Below the pieces are notes generated by a model, which made no database searches, was not told the DNA's origin, and was given only the letters and a program-made list of their open reading frames with translations. A DNA stretch of 64,000 nucleotides from Gottschalkia acidurici 9a (GTDB taxonomy: Bacteria > Bacillota > Clostridia > Tissierellales > Gottschalkiaceae), in the NCBI RefSeq assembly GCF_000299355.1, contig NC_018664.1:62001-126000 (forward strand), in the 5' to 3' direction. Position numbers and translations under genes: made by a program. This document shows positions 18,284 to 28,767 of this stretch, piece after piece (position 1 is the first letter of the stretch; each line of letters begins with the position of its first letter).

Positions 18284-18324
18284 AATTCTTATCTTCTATT
18301 GAAATAAGATAGAAGATAAGAATT
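18284..18324 (+). other. intercistronic hairpin between gcvH and gcvPA
   Basis: A perfect 16-bp stem (18284-18299 with 18309-18324, arm AATTCTTATCTTCTAT) with a 9-base loop. No U-run follows, so it more likely protects the gcvTH mRNA end or tunes expression than fully terminates. Confidence 0.55.
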
Positions 18325-18385
18325 TATAATGTGCTTAAATATATAGATAAAACGTAATGATTAAATCTTAAACGGAGGTGTAACT

Positions 18386-19732
18386 ATGCATAGATATATA
18401 CCTAACACTGATGCTGAGAAAAAAGAAATGCTTGATAGCATCGGGGTAAGTTCTATCGAAGACCTATTCAGTGACATTCCTAGTGATTTAAGATTCCAAG
18501 GAGACTTAAACATTGGTAAAGGACTGTCAGAATTAGAAGTAGTAAAACACATGCAAGATCTTGTAAGTAAAAACAAAACTACAGAAGAGTTAACTTGTTT
18601 CTTAGGAGCAGGAACTTATGATCACTATATACCATCAATAGTAAAACACTTAGCATTCAGATCAGAGTTCTATACAGCATACACTCCTTATCAACCAGAA
18701 ATAAGTCAAGGAACTCTACAAATCATATTTGAATACCAATCAATGATCTGTAACTTAACTGGTATGGACGTAACTAATGCGTCTATGTATGATGGACCTA
18801 CAGCTTGTGTAGAAGCTGCAATACTAGCTTGTTCAGATGCGAAAAAAGATAAAATTATAGTATCTAAATCAGTAAACCCTGAAACTAGAGAAGTTCTAAA
18901 GCCTTATTTACATGCTAGAAACTTAGAAATAGTTGAAGTAGACACTGAAAATGGTGCTACTAATCTTGAACAACTAAAATCTTTAGTTGATGAAGACACA
19001 GCAGGAGTTATAGTACAAAGCCCTAACTTCTTTGGTATCATAGAAGATGTTGAAGAAGTAGAAAAAATAACTCGTCAAGCTAAAAAAGCAAAATTAATAA
19101 TGTACACAGATCCAATATCTTTAGCTGTACTAAAATCACCTAAAGACATGAACGTAGATATAGTAGTTGGAGATGCTCAAGTTTTAGGTAGCCCTATGGC
19201 ATTTGGTGGTCCTCATATAGGTTTCTTAGCGGTTAATTCTAAATTAGTTAGAAAGATACCAGGTAGAATAGTAGGACAAACAGAAGATGTTGATGGAAAC
19301 AGAGCTTTCGTTCTTACTCTTCAAGCAAGAGAGCAACACATAAGAAGATACAAAGCTACATCAAATATCTGTTCAAACCAAGGATTAAATGCAATTATGA
19401 CTACTATTTACCTTACAACTATGGGTAAAGAAGGACTTAGAGAAGTTGCATTACAATCTACTCAAAAAGCACACTATGCATTTAACGAGTTAACTAAGAG
19501 CGGTAAATACAAACCTCTATTCCCAGGTCAATCATTCTTTAAAGAGTTCGCAGTAACTAGCGATAAATGTGCTAAAGAAGTAAACGAAGGACTTCTTAAA
19601 GAAAACATCCTAGGTGGATATGAGTTAAGTAAAGACTACAGTGAACTTGCAAACGGTTTACTTCTAGCTGTTACTGAAAAGAGAACAAAAGAAGAAATCG
19701 ACAAGCTAGTATCTGCTATGGAGGTGTTATAA
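18386..19732 (+). CDS. gcvPA: glycine dehydrogenase (decarboxylating) subunit 1
   Basis: 448 residues, the N-terminal half of the P-protein, which is split into two subunits in most Firmicutes. Starts [20 protein letters not shown], typical for GcvPA, and contains [12 protein letters not shown] and [12 protein letters not shown]. It decarboxylates glycine with the GcvPB subunit. One base separates it from gcvPB, so the two are translationally coupled. Confidence 0.95.
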   Translation: MHRYIPNTDAEKKEMLDSIGVSSIEDLFSDIPSDLRFQGDLNIGKGLSELEVVKHMQDLVSKNKTTEELTCFLGAGTYDHYIPSIVKHLAFRSEFYTAYTPYQPEISQGTLQIIFEYQSMICNLTGMDVTNASMYDGPTACVEAAILACSDAKKDKIIVSKSVNPETREVLKPYLHARNLEIVEVDTENGATNLEQLKSLVDEDTAGVIVQSPNFFGIIEDVEEVEKITRQAKKAKLIMYTDPISLAVLKSPKDMNVDIVVGDAQVLGSPMAFGGPHIGFLAVNSKLVRKIPGRIVGQTEDVDGNRAFVLTLQAREQHIRRYKATSNICSNQGLNAIMTTIYLTTMGKEGLREVALQSTQKAHYAFNELTKSGKYKPLFPGQSFFKEFAVTSDKCAKEVNEGLLKENILGGYELSKDYSELANGLLLAVTEKRTKEEIDKLVSAMEVL

Positions 19733-19733
19733 C

Positions 19734-21197
19734 ATGGCGAACAAATACGATAAATTAATATTTGAAGTGTCAAAAGAAGGTAGCAAAGGATATAGTTTAC
19801 CTCAGTTAGACGTTGCAGAAGTTGAATTAAGTGATATAATTCCTAGCAAATATCTAAATGAAGGTAAAATTGACTTACCAGAAGTAGGAGAGTTTGAAGT
19901 AGTAAGACACTTTACTAACCTTTCAAACAAAAACCATGGACTAGATGCAGGATTTTATCCACTAGGATCATGTACTATGAAGTACAATCCTAAAATAAAT
20001 GAAGATATGGCTGGATTAAGCGGATTTACAAACATACATCCATATCAATCAGAAGATACAGTACAAGGTGCATTAGAAGTTATGTATAACCTTGATGAGA
20101 AACTTTCTGAAATAGCAGGTTTCGCAAGAACAACTCTTCAGCCAGCAGCGGGTTCACATGGAGAGTATACAGGACTTTTAGTTATAAAAGCATACCATGA
20201 GAAAAACGGAGATACTCAAAGAACTAAAATAATAGTTCCAGATTCAGCACACGGTACTAACCCATCTTCAGCTCAAGTTGCTGGATTTGATATAATTGAA
20301 ATAAAATCAAATAAAGATGGTTCAGTTAACGTAGAAAGCTTAAAAGCAGCTTTAGAAAACAAAGAAGAAATAGCAGGACTAATGCTTACAAACCCAAGTA
20401 CATTAGGGCTATTTGAAAGAAATATAAAAGAAATAACTAGCTTAGTACATGAAGCAGGTGGACTAAACTACTATGATGGAGCTAACATGAATGCTATCAT
20501 GGGTAAAGTAAGACCTGGAGACATGGGATTTGACGTAATGCACTATAACTTACACAAAACTATGTCAACACCTCACGGCTGTGGTGGACCAGGAGCAGGT
20601 CCAATAGGAGTAAGAGAAGACTTAGTTGAATTCTTACCAACTCCAGTTATAGAGAAAAAAGATGACAAATTCGTATTAGACTATGATAGACCTAACTCAA
20701 TAGGAAGTATCAAAGGATACTACGGAAACTTTAGTGTATTAGTAAGAGCATACACTTATATATTAACTATGGGAGCTGAAGGATTAAGAGAAGCTAGTGA
20801 ATCAGCTGTATTAAATGCAAACTACATGATGAACAAACTTAAAGAAGATTACTATTTACCAATCGACCAAGTTTGTAAACATGAGTTCGTATTAGGTGGA
20901 CTACAAGACAAGTCAACAGGAGTTACAACTATGGATGTAGCTAAGAGATTACTTGACTTTGGATACCACCCACCAACAGTTTACTTCCCATTAATAATAA
21001 ACGAAGCAATGATGATCGAACCAACTGAAACAGAAAGTAAAGCAACTATGGATGGATTCATAGAAACATTAATCACAATAGCTAAAGAAGCTAAAGAAGA
21101 TCCAGACAAACTACACAACGCACCGTTTACTACACAAGTAAGAAGAGTTGACGAAGCTAAAGCGGCAAAAGATCTAATACTAAAATATACAAAGTAA
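19734..21197 (+). CDS. gcvPB: glycine dehydrogenase (decarboxylating) subunit 2
   Basis: 487 residues, the C-terminal P-protein subunit that holds PLP. The PLP lysine is K275 in [16 protein letters not shown]. Other markers are [11 protein letters not shown] and [11 protein letters not shown]. It is followed by an intrinsic terminator at 21204. Confidence 0.95.
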   Translation: MANKYDKLIFEVSKEGSKGYSLPQLDVAEVELSDIIPSKYLNEGKIDLPEVGEFEVVRHFTNLSNKNHGLDAGFYPLGSCTMKYNPKINEDMAGLSGFTNIHPYQSEDTVQGALEVMYNLDEKLSEIAGFARTTLQPAAGSHGEYTGLLVIKAYHEKNGDTQRTKIIVPDSAHGTNPSSAQVAGFDIIEIKSNKDGSVNVESLKAALENKEEIAGLMLTNPSTLGLFERNIKEITSLVHEAGGLNYYDGANMNAIMGKVRPGDMGFDVMHYNLHKTMSTPHGCGGPGAGPIGVREDLVEFLPTPVIEKKDDKFVLDYDRPNSIGSIKGYYGNFSVLVRAYTYILTMGAEGLREASESAVLNANYMMNKLKEDYYLPIDQVCKHEFVLGGLQDKSTGVTTMDVAKRLLDFGYHPPTVYFPLIINEAMMIEPTETESKATMDGFIETLITIAKEAKEDPDKLHNAPFTTQVRRVDEAKAAKDLILKYTK

Positions 21198-21203
21198 TAA
21201 AAC

Positions 21204-21236
21204 AGGGGCTATCGTAAATGATTGGCCCCTTTTTTA
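21204..21236 (+). terminator. terminator after gcvPB
   Basis: AGGGGC (21204-21209) and GCCCCT (21225-21230) with a following T6 run. It may only partly separate gcvPB from lipB, whose start is 20 bases on. Confidence 0.8.
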
Positions 21237-21256
21237 TTTTAGAAAAGAGGATAATT

Positions 21257-21931
21257 ATGGAACTAAATGTACTATCTCTGGGAAAATATAATTATGAAAA
21301 AAGTTTGGAACTTCAATTTGATCTTTTAAAAAAAAGACAAGAAGATAAGATAAAAGATACATTAATATTGGTAGAACATCCCCATGTTATAACTCTAGGA
21401 AAAAATGCTCATAAAGAAAATATATTAGTTTCAGGTGAACATCTAAAAAAGAATGGAATAGATTTGGTAGAAATAAATAGAGGTGGAGATGTTACCTATC
21501 ATGGGCCAGGTCAAATAGTAGGATATCCCATAATAAATATAAAAGAAAAGAAAATGGGAATAAAAGATTTTGTATCTAAATTGGAAGAAGTTTTTATAGC
21601 GTTATTAAATGAAAAATATGGTATAATTGCGATAAGAGATAATATAAATAATGGCGTATGGGTTGATAAGAATAAGATAGTGGCATTAGGATTGGCTGTG
21701 AAGAGATGGGTTACTATGCACGGTTTTGCATTTAATGTGGGTACTGATTTAAACTTTTTCAATCTTATAGTACCTTGTGGAGTACAAGGAAGAGGTGTTA
21801 CTACTGTTGAAAAACTCACAGGAAAAGAAGTAGATCTTGAACAAGAAAAGTCAGACCTATTAAGATACTTTATAGAAATATTTAATTACACTAGTATAAA
21901 AGAAGTAACTATAGATGATTTGGAGGTATAG
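21257..21931 (+). CDS. lipB: octanoyltransferase LipB
   Basis: 224 residues from ATG 21257 (AAAGAGGAT upstream); an in-frame ATG at 21218 lies inside the terminator and is rejected. It transfers octanoate from acyl carrier protein to apo lipoyl domains, here most likely GcvH. Motifs are [18 protein letters not shown]140 (KIVALG) and catalytic C174 ([14 protein letters not shown]). It is followed after 2 bases by lipA. Confidence 0.93.
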   Translation: MELNVLSLGKYNYEKSLELQFDLLKKRQEDKIKDTLILVEHPHVITLGKNAHKENILVSGEHLKKNGIDLVEINRGGDVTYHGPGQIVGYPIINIKEKKMGIKDFVSKLEEVFIALLNEKYGIIAIRDNINNGVWVDKNKIVALGLAVKRWVTMHGFAFNVGTDLNFFNLIVPCGVQGRGVTTVEKLTGKEVDLEQEKSDLLRYFIEIFNYTSIKEVTIDDLEV

Positions 21932-21933
21932 TC

Positions 21934-22797
21934 ATGGCAGAATTAAAAAGAAAACCAGAATGGCTTAGAATAGAAAAGAGAAAAGGACAAAACTTAGGAT
22001 ATGTAAAGGGATTGCTAAACAAACTATCTTTAAATACTGTATGTGAAGCCGCTAACTGTCCTAATAGAGCAGAATGTTTTAGTAAAAAGACTGCTACATT
22101 TATGATTTTAGGAAGTGAATGTTCAAGAAACTGTAAGTTTTGCAACGTTACACATGGAAAACTACAAGAACCAGATCCTAATGAACCAGAAAATATAGCT
22201 AAAGCTACAGAAGAATTAGGACTAAAACACGTTGTTATTACTTGTGTTACAAGAGATGACTTAAAAGACGGTGGTGCAGGACATTTCGCTAAGACAATAG
22301 AAGAGATAAGAAAAAGAAATAATGATATAATAATAGAAGTATTAATATCAGATCTTAAGGGAAGGATAGAAGATCTTAAAGTAATAGTAGATGCTAACCC
22401 AGATATAATAAATCATAATGTAGAGACCGTTCCTAGCTTATATGATAAGGTAAGACCTATGGCTATATATAAAAGATCTTTAGATGTTATAGGAAATATT
22501 AAGAAATTAAATCCCAAGATATTCACAAAATCAGGAATAATGCTTGGTCTTGGAGAAACTGAGGAAGAAGTTATAGAGCTATTTAAGGATCTAAGAGAAG
22601 TAGACTGCGACTTTTTAACTGTAGGACAATACTTACCTCCATCATCAAAACATGTAGAATTAAAGGAATACATTACTCCGGAACAATTCGATAAATATAA
22701 GGAAGAGGCGCTTAAACTAGGATTTAAATTTGTTGCATCTAGCCCACTAGTTAGAAGTTCTTATAAAGCTGCTGATATGCTAGAGGCTGCTAAGTAA
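21934..22797 (+). CDS. lipA: lipoyl synthase
   Basis: 287 residues, a radical-SAM enzyme that inserts two sulfurs into the octanoyl arm. The radical-SAM cluster motif is CSRNCKFC; the auxiliary cluster motif is [12 protein letters not shown] upstream of it. The C-terminal RSSY serine motif is present (VRSSYKA). It sits directly after lipB in the gcv neighbourhood, so together they mature GcvH. Confidence 0.95.
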   Translation: MAELKRKPEWLRIEKRKGQNLGYVKGLLNKLSLNTVCEAANCPNRAECFSKKTATFMILGSECSRNCKFCNVTHGKLQEPDPNEPENIAKATEELGLKHVVITCVTRDDLKDGGAGHFAKTIEEIRKRNNDIIIEVLISDLKGRIEDLKVIVDANPDIINHNVETVPSLYDKVRPMAIYKRSLDVIGNIKKLNPKIFTKSGIMLGLGETEEEVIELFKDLREVDCDFLTVGQYLPPSSKHVELKEYITPEQFDKYKEEALKLGFKFVASSPLVRSSYKAADMLEAAK

Positions 22798-22809
22798 AGA
22801 ACAAAGGTG

Positions 22810-22865
22810 TGTTAAAAGGAAAGGGAATCTTTTACTATGAATAAAGGTTCTCTTTTCTTTTAACA
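22810..22865 (+). terminator. long hairpin terminator after lipA
   Basis: Eighteen paired bases (22810-22827 with 22848-22865; two G-U pairs). The 3' arm is T-rich but no separate U-run follows. Confidence 0.6.
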
Positions 22866-22895
22866 GCTTGAAAATTTAAATTAAGGAGAAATAAA

Positions 22896-24200
22896 ATGAT
22901 AAAAAGAATTTTTTCAGTGGTCATATTATCAATCCTTACCACCATAGTTTCAGGATGTTCTATTAATGGATCTCCAGAAGATTTGATGAGACCTCCTAAA
23001 CTGGAAAGTAACAGGGAACAAGTTAAAGTAGCACTACAAGAGTATTTACCTCAGAATGCAAAACTAGTTATTCCTCCAAGTAATGATAAACCAAGTGCTA
23101 TAAAGTTTTTAGATTTAGATGGGGATGGAAAGAGAGAGGCAATCATTTTTTATAATTTAGATTTAGATGAAAATCCATTAAGGGCATTAATTTTAAAAAA
23201 TGAAAATAAGAAATGGAACAATAAGGGTGAGCTCAAAATATTAGGACAGGATTTAGATAAAGTATTTTTTAAAGATATAGATGGAGATGGTGGCTTAGAT
23301 ATAATTATAGGATCTAAGGTAAGATACTCTTTATCTAAGAATTTAAATATATATAGTTTTAAAAATGGAAATATCGATGAGCTTCTTGAAAGTACGTATG
23401 AGCATTTAGTAGTAGAAGATTTAAATAATGATGGACTAGCTGAAACCATTCTTTTAAAATCGAATAAAGAACAAAAGCAAGTGCGTGGAGAGCTATATAA
23501 GTATAATCAAGGAAAAGTAGAAATGATGGATGAAGTAAATTTTGAAAATATCTCTGAGATTAACTCTATAAAAGAAGGATATATAGGCGAAAATACTCAG
23601 GGTGTAGTAATAAGCACTACAGGTATTGATAAGTTATTAAAAATATATATATTAAAAGCTGAGGATAATAGTTTAGTAAATGTAGTAGAAGGTGGCTTTA
23701 TAGAAAGTGAAAAAGTACCTAATATAGAATATGTACTACCTCAAGATATAGATAAAGATGGAATAATGGAATTTGCTATTCCAAAGGTACAAAAACGAAA
23801 TGATGAACAAATTGAAAATCCTACTAGCTGGTTAACAGAGTGGTATTCATGGGATGGTGATAAGTCTATAGTACTGAAGAAAATAAACTATTATGATGAA
23901 ATTTCAAATTTTTCTTTTGACTTCCCACTGACATGGAGAGAAAATATTATTGTAACTAACTCAAAAAAGGATACAAACATTATAAGTGATGAAGAATGGA
24001 TTAAAGTAGACTATAGAGATAATAGTGAAAAACCTAAGCGATATCATCTATTTACAATATATATATATACAGATGAAGGACTTAAAAGAAAAGATCATAG
24101 TAAAAATAAAGAAGAGCCTGTGAAGATTTTAGAGGACATAGATAAGAATTACTTCATAGTTTTAGGAGATGACATTAAGAAAGAAAAAATAAAAAATTAG
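22896..24200 (+). CDS. lipoprotein with FG-GAP/VCBS-like Asp-rich repeats
   Basis: 434 residues. A signal peptide ends in the lipobox VSGC (about C21), so it should be anchored outside the membrane. Repeats of the type DLDGDGKREAIIFYN, DIDGDGGLDIIIG, DLNNDGLAETILL and DIDKDGIMEFAIP look like calcium-binding beta-propeller (FG-GAP/VCBS) blades. Substrate unknown. The frame stops at 24200 inside an A-run, but the next bases in another frame read SEEVDKIIESFKILER to a stop at 24247-24249, so the C-terminus is probably frameshifted. It lies just before a two-component pair and may belong to the same unit. Confidence 0.8.
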   Translation: MIKRIFSVVILSILTTIVSGCSINGSPEDLMRPPKLESNREQVKVALQEYLPQNAKLVIPPSNDKPSAIKFLDLDGDGKREAIIFYNLDLDENPLRALILKNENKKWNNKGELKILGQDLDKVFFKDIDGDGGLDIIIGSKVRYSLSKNLNIYSFKNGNIDELLESTYEHLVVEDLNNDGLAETILLKSNKEQKQVRGELYKYNQGKVEMMDEVNFENISEINSIKEGYIGENTQGVVISTTGIDKLLKIYILKAEDNSLVNVVEGGFIESEKVPNIEYVLPQDIDKDGIMEFAIPKVQKRNDEQIENPTSWLTEWYSWDGDKSIVLKKINYYDEISNFSFDFPLTWRENIIVTNSKKDTNIISDEEWIKVDYRDNSEKPKRYHLFTIYIYTDEGLKRKDHSKNKEEPVKILEDIDKNYFIVLGDDIKKEKIKN

Positions 24201-24266
24201 TGAAGAAGTTGATAAAATAATCGAAAGCTTTAAAATTTTAGAGCGATAGGCTAGGAGGGTTTAGGA

Positions 24267-24968
24267 ATGTCTAGAATATTAGTATTAGAAGATGAAGATG
24301 ATATTAGGGCCTTTATAGTTATAAATCTTAAGAGGGCTGGTTATGAAGTACTACAAGCTGCAACAGGAGAAGAAGCATTAGATATAATTTCTACAGAAAA
24401 AAATATAGATATTTCAGTATTAGATGTCATGTTACCAGGAATTGATGGATTTGAAGTTTGTAGACAAATCAGAGATAAAGACAAAACTATGGGAATAGTA
24501 ATGCTTACAGCAAAGGCACAGGAGTTAGATAAGATAAGTGGTCTTTCTATGGGAGCGGACGACTATATATTAAAACCATTTAGTCCAGCAGAATTAACTG
24601 CTAGGATAGATGCATTGGTTAGAAGAGTAGACCTACTCAAAGGTAAAAGTAATGACATGAAAAATGCATCTTCAGGTCCATTTACTATAGACACTTCAGC
24701 TAGAGTAATATTAAAAAATAATCGTGAGATAGATCTTACTCAAATAGAATATATGATTATGAAGCTTTTTATAGAAAATGAAGATCAATCATTAACTAGA
24801 GAAGAGATATTAAAAAGTGTATGGGGAAAAGACTACTATGGAGATCCTAAAATAGTAGATGTAAATATTAGAAGACTTAGAAGAAAGATAGAAGATAATC
24901 CTTCTGATCCGAAATATATAAGAACTGTTTGGGGATATGGATATAGATGGAGAAAGGAAGAAGATTAG
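24267..24968 (+). CDS. OmpR-family response regulator
   Basis: 233 residues. Receiver domain with E8/D9, phospho-acceptor D53 (SVLDVMLPG) and K in LKPFSPAEL; C-terminal winged helix (about 130-230) with ADDYILKPF before it and VWGYGYRW at the end. The ribosome site is TAGGAGGG. It overlaps or abuts the kinase gene, forming a two-component system of PhoB/WalR type with unknown signal. Confidence 0.93.
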   Translation: MSRILVLEDEDDIRAFIVINLKRAGYEVLQAATGEEALDIISTEKNIDISVLDVMLPGIDGFEVCRQIRDKDKTMGIVMLTAKAQELDKISGLSMGADDYILKPFSPAELTARIDALVRRVDLLKGKSNDMKNASSGPFTIDTSARVILKNNREIDLTQIEYMIMKLFIENEDQSLTREEILKSVWGKDYYGDPKIVDVNIRRLRRKIEDNPSDPKYIRTVWGYGYRWRKEED

Positions 24969-24969
24969 C

Positions 24970-26373
24970 TTGCAAGGAATAAAAAGAAGATGGGTGTACA
25001 ACTATATACTTATAATTTCAAGTGTACTTTTATTACTAGAGGGCGCATTTATCATATTTATAAAAAACTATTATTACGATAGCATATCACAAAATTTATC
25101 TAATAAAGTTAATACAGCCACAGACTTTTATAATAAATATTTAAATAATAAACTAGATACAGTAGGTAATATAGCAGAACAGTTAGTTAAAGATTTTGCT
25201 CATAAAGAGCAATTAGAACTTCAAATTATAGATACAGAAGGAAATATAGTTATGAGCTCTAGCGGGTTTGTAATGTATGAAAAAGTAACTACAGGAGACT
25301 ATAAAAGTGCAATAAAAGGACAATCTTCAAACTGGACTGGAATTAATAAAGAGACCGGGGAAAAAATAATGAGTGTATCTAGTCCATTAAAGCAAGGAAA
25401 AAATAAAGTTGTAGGGGTAGTAAGATATATAACATCACTAGAAGAGACAGATAACGTAATTAAAATTCTAATAGCAAGCTCTCTTATATTTATATTTATA
25501 ATGCTTTTCTTAATGCTTGTGCTGAGTATGATATTTAGTAAATCAATAATAAATCCGTTAAACGAATTAAATGAGGTAGCAAAAAAAATGGCTCAGGGTC
25601 AATTCTCAGAGAGGGTAGAGAAGCGGTATAACGATGAAATTGGAGAGTTATCGGATACTCTAAATTACATGGCGGGAGAAATAGTTAAAACTACTCAGCT
25701 CAAAAATGAATTTATATCTTCAATATCACATGAACTAAGAACTCCTTTAACTTCAATAAAAGGATGGGGAGAGACTATACTTACTGGAGGTCTAGAAGAT
25801 AAGTATGAAGCAGAAGTAGGACTTAAAATAATTATAAAAGAAACTACTAGATTAGCACAAATGGTAGAGGAATTATTAGACTTCTCAAGAATAGAAAGCG
25901 GAAGAATATTTCTACATTTGCAACAGATAGATATAGTAAGTGAGTTGAGTGATATAGTTCACATAACTAAGCTTAGAGGAATAAAAGATGGAGTAACGTT
26001 AGAATATACTCATCAAGAAGAGATTCCAGAAATAATGGCAGACCAAAATAGATTAAAACAAGTATTTATAAATATATTAGATAATGCAATTAAGTTTACT
26101 GATAGCGGCAAAAAAGTTTATGTAGATATATATTCAGATGAAGAGAATGTAATAATTAAGATAAAAGATGAAGGTGCAGGAATAAATGAAGAGGATCTTC
26201 CAAAAGTAAAAGAAAAGTTCTACAAAGGACAAAGTAAAAAGTCGGGAAGTGGTATAGGGCTAGCAGTATGTGATGAAATAATAAAGTTGCATAATGGAAC
26301 ACTAGATATAGAAAGTACATTAAACGTAGGTACAGTTGTTACTATAACTTTACCTTTGATTACTGAAAGTTAA
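24970..26373 (+). CDS. sensor histidine kinase (HAMP)
   Basis: 467 residues from TTG 24970, chosen because AAAGGAAG lies about 9 bases upstream; an ATG at 24937 in the same frame would overlap the regulator by 32 bases. Two membrane helices (about residues 10-30 and 165-190) bracket an extracellular sensor domain; then HAMP, HisKA with phospho-acceptor H254 (SSISHELRTPLTS) and a HATPase domain (NILDNAIKF, GSGIGLAV). It is the partner of the regulator upstream. Confidence 0.9.
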   Translation: MQGIKRRWVYNYILIISSVLLLLEGAFIIFIKNYYYDSISQNLSNKVNTATDFYNKYLNNKLDTVGNIAEQLVKDFAHKEQLELQIIDTEGNIVMSSSGFVMYEKVTTGDYKSAIKGQSSNWTGINKETGEKIMSVSSPLKQGKNKVVGVVRYITSLEETDNVIKILIASSLIFIFIMLFLMLVLSMIFSKSIINPLNELNEVAKKMAQGQFSERVEKRYNDEIGELSDTLNYMAGEIVKTTQLKNEFISSISHELRTPLTSIKGWGETILTGGLEDKYEAEVGLKIIIKETTRLAQMVEELLDFSRIESGRIFLHLQQIDIVSELSDIVHITKLRGIKDGVTLEYTHQEEIPEIMADQNRLKQVFINILDNAIKFTDSGKKVYVDIYSDEENVIIKIKDEGAGINEEDLPKVKEKFYKGQSKKSGSGIGLAVCDEIIKLHNGTLDIESTLNVGTVVTITLPLITES

Positions 26374-26394
26374 TATTAAAAGGTTGTGTCAAAT

Positions 26395-27219
26395 ATGCAT
26401 AATAAAATTCAAATTGGAGAGATGGCTAAACTACACAATATATCTGCACAAACGTTAAGATATTACGATAAAATAGGTTTACTAAAGCCTGAATATATGG
26501 ACAAAGATAATAATTATAGATACTACAATATAGAGCAATTCGCACACCTTGACTCAATACTATTTTTAAAAGAGTTAGGTATGAGTCTTGAGCAAATAAA
26601 AGAATATTTTAAAAAAAGAGATATAGAAAGTGTACTAGAACTACTGAAGCAAAGGGATAGCGATATCGAGAAACAAATAAAATTATTGAAAAGAAGACAA
26701 AGAAACCTTCAAGATAAGGTATCTATGATAGAGCTCTATATGCAAAAAAAAGAATATAATAATTATCAATTAAAAGATATACCTTCAAGAAATATGGTGC
26801 ATTTAAAATCTAAGCTTAGTAAAAGTAAGACAGATTTTGAATATGGCTTAAAAACTCTTAGTAAGCTAATTGGAGATGAAATATACTTCTTTAATAGTAT
26901 GATAACATGCGTTATAGATAAAAAAAGTATAGAAAAAGGTATATATGATTATTGGAGCTCTATAGGTTTACTATTTAGTGAACATTTACTAGAGAATGAA
27001 AATATAGAAACTATACCAGCTGGTAAATATGCAAGTATAGTATATGGGGGAAACTACGATAAAGGAAAAGAGTACTATGAAAAGTTGTTAAACTGGATAA
27101 AAGAACATAACTTACAAGTAGTAGGCGATAGTTTATTAATTACTATAACGGATTCTGTATTTTCGGACTTTGAAGAAGAGTATATAAATGAGATACAGAT
27201 TCCTGTAAAAAAATATTGA
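26395..27219 (+). CDS. MerR-family transcriptional regulator (BmrR-like)
   Basis: 274 residues from ATG 26395 (AAAAGG upstream); a GTG at 26386 is too close to the ribosome site. The N-terminal MerR helix-turn-helix reads IGEMAKLHNISAQTLRYYDKIGLLKP, followed by a coiled linker (about 80-120) and a C-terminal GyrI-like effector domain, as in multidrug-binding BmrR. It lies directly upstream of a MATE exporter whose promoter has a MerR-type operator overlapping this gene's stop codon. Confidence 0.9.
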   Translation: MHNKIQIGEMAKLHNISAQTLRYYDKIGLLKPEYMDKDNNYRYYNIEQFAHLDSILFLKELGMSLEQIKEYFKKRDIESVLELLKQRDSDIEKQIKLLKRRQRNLQDKVSMIELYMQKKEYNNYQLKDIPSRNMVHLKSKLSKSKTDFEYGLKTLSKLIGDEIYFFNSMITCVIDKKSIEKGIYDYWSSIGLLFSEHLLENENIETIPAGKYASIVYGGNYDKGKEYYEKLLNWIKEHNLQVVGDSLLITITDSVFSDFEEEYINEIQIPVKKY

Positions 27220-27246
27220 CATTATAGTTACTATAACCTTTAAAAT
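27216..27246 (+). promoter_or_regulatory. MerR-type promoter/operator of the MATE gene
   Basis: TTGACA (27216-27221) and TAAAAT (27241-27246) are separated by 19 bp, the over-long spacer that MerR-family activators correct. The spacer begins with the perfect palindrome TTATAGTTACTATAA (27222-27236). The -35 overlaps the TGA of the regulator gene. Confidence 0.85.
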
Positions 27247-27283
27247 GTGAATTAGTATAATAATATTCTAGAGGTGAAGTTAT

Positions 27284-28645
27284 ATGAGTAATAAAGTAGA
27301 TTTATTAAACGATGATGTCCGTAAAACTTTTTTTAGGTATTTGATACCGAGTATAGGTGGAATGCTAGGTACTTCACTATATGTTTTAGCAGATACTATG
27401 TTTGTAGGAAGAGGAATAGGAAGCCAGGGATTGGCGGCACTAAATATCTCTATACCTATGATGAATGTGTTTAACGGATTAGGACTTTTATTTGGAATCG
27501 GAGGGGCAACAGCTCTTTCCATAAGTAGGGGACAAAACGATGAAGATCAAGTAAATCATATTTTTACTAAGGCTATGTTGATGGCTGGTTTGCTAGGAAT
27601 AATATTTACAATAGTTCGTATATTTTTTTTAGACGAACTATGTACATTCTTAGGTGCTTCAGGAACAACGCTTCAAATGGCTAAGGATTATCTAGGAGCT
27701 GTTATGTCATTTAGTATAGCATTTTTATTAAATAGTGCTCTTACAGTGTTTGTGCGTAACGATGGAGCACCTAAATTGGCTATGTGGGGTATGCTTTCAG
27801 GTAGTATAGCGAATGTAATACTAGACTATGTATTCATATTTATATTTGGCTGGGGAATGTGGGGTGCAGCTGTTGCTACAGGAATGTCTCCAGTGATAAG
27901 TTTAGTGATACTAAGTACGCACTTTATTAGAAAAAATAATACTATCAAGATTATTAAAACAAAATTACAATTAAATATATTGAAAAGAATAGTTGCAAAT
28001 GGTGGTTCTAGCTTTATAGTAGAGATTTCATCAGGTATTGTTATATTTGCATTTAACAATGTTATACTTGACATAACTGGAGACATTGGTGTATCTGCTT
28101 ATAGCATTATTGCTAACCTGTCACTAGTATGTACAGCTATATTCACAGGTATAGGTCAGGCAATACAGCCTATTGTTAGCATAAACTATGGTGCTCGTAA
28201 AATTGAGAGAGTTTATGAATCTGCTAGGATGGCTATATACTGGGCATTGGGTCTTGGTGTTGTATTTTATATGATAGGAATATTATTTCCGAATGCTCTT
28301 ATCTCAATATTTAATAAAGATAACGCAGAACTTGCGGATATAACATCTAGGGGAATAAGACTGTATTTTATAGCTTTTATATTTATGGGACTAAATATAG
28401 TTATGGCTTCATATATACAGTCTACAGAACAGGCAAGAACTTCTATGATAATTTCTCTTTCTAGAGGATTTATTTTTATAATTTTATTCTTAGCAATACT
28501 GCCAAAAGTATTTGGTATAGATGGGGTATGGTTAACACTACCTTTAGCAGAAATTATGACAGTAATATTGTCAGTAGTATGTTTCAAGAGTTGCAGAGAC
28601 GCTATTTCTTATAGTATAAAGAAAAAGAGATTAATGGTTAAATAA
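27284..28645 (+). CDS. MATE family efflux transporter
   Basis: 453 residues with 12 predicted membrane helices in two homologous halves, as in MepA/NorM proteins, which extrude drugs and cationic compounds using Na+ or H+. Start ATG 27284 has AGAGGTGAA upstream. Control by the adjacent MerR regulator is supported by the 19-bp-spacer operator between the genes. Confidence 0.92.
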   Translation: MSNKVDLLNDDVRKTFFRYLIPSIGGMLGTSLYVLADTMFVGRGIGSQGLAALNISIPMMNVFNGLGLLFGIGGATALSISRGQNDEDQVNHIFTKAMLMAGLLGIIFTIVRIFFLDELCTFLGASGTTLQMAKDYLGAVMSFSIAFLLNSALTVFVRNDGAPKLAMWGMLSGSIANVILDYVFIFIFGWGMWGAAVATGMSPVISLVILSTHFIRKNNTIKIIKTKLQLNILKRIVANGGSSFIVEISSGIVIFAFNNVILDITGDIGVSAYSIIANLSLVCTAIFTGIGQAIQPIVSINYGARKIERVYESARMAIYWALGLGVVFYMIGILFPNALISIFNKDNAELADITSRGIRLYFIAFIFMGLNIVMASYIQSTEQARTSMIISLSRGFIFIILFLAILPKVFGIDGVWLTLPLAEIMTVILSVVCFKSCRDAISYSIKKKRLMVK

Positions 28646-28656
28646 ACTAAAGAGTC

Positions 28657-28712
28657 TATCAAATAAAAAAATCATGATTATAATATTATAATCATGATTT
28701 TTTTATTTGATA
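28657..28712. terminator. 56-nt perfect palindrome, bidirectional terminator
   Basis: 28657-28684 is the exact reverse complement of 28685-28712, with no central spacer and internal A7/T7 runs that give U-runs on both strands. It lies 11 bases after the MATE gene. Confidence 0.75.
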
Positions 28713-28767
28713 AGAAATTAAAGAGTTAAGTTTAATAAGTATTATCTTAAAGCAATTGTCAACTATA

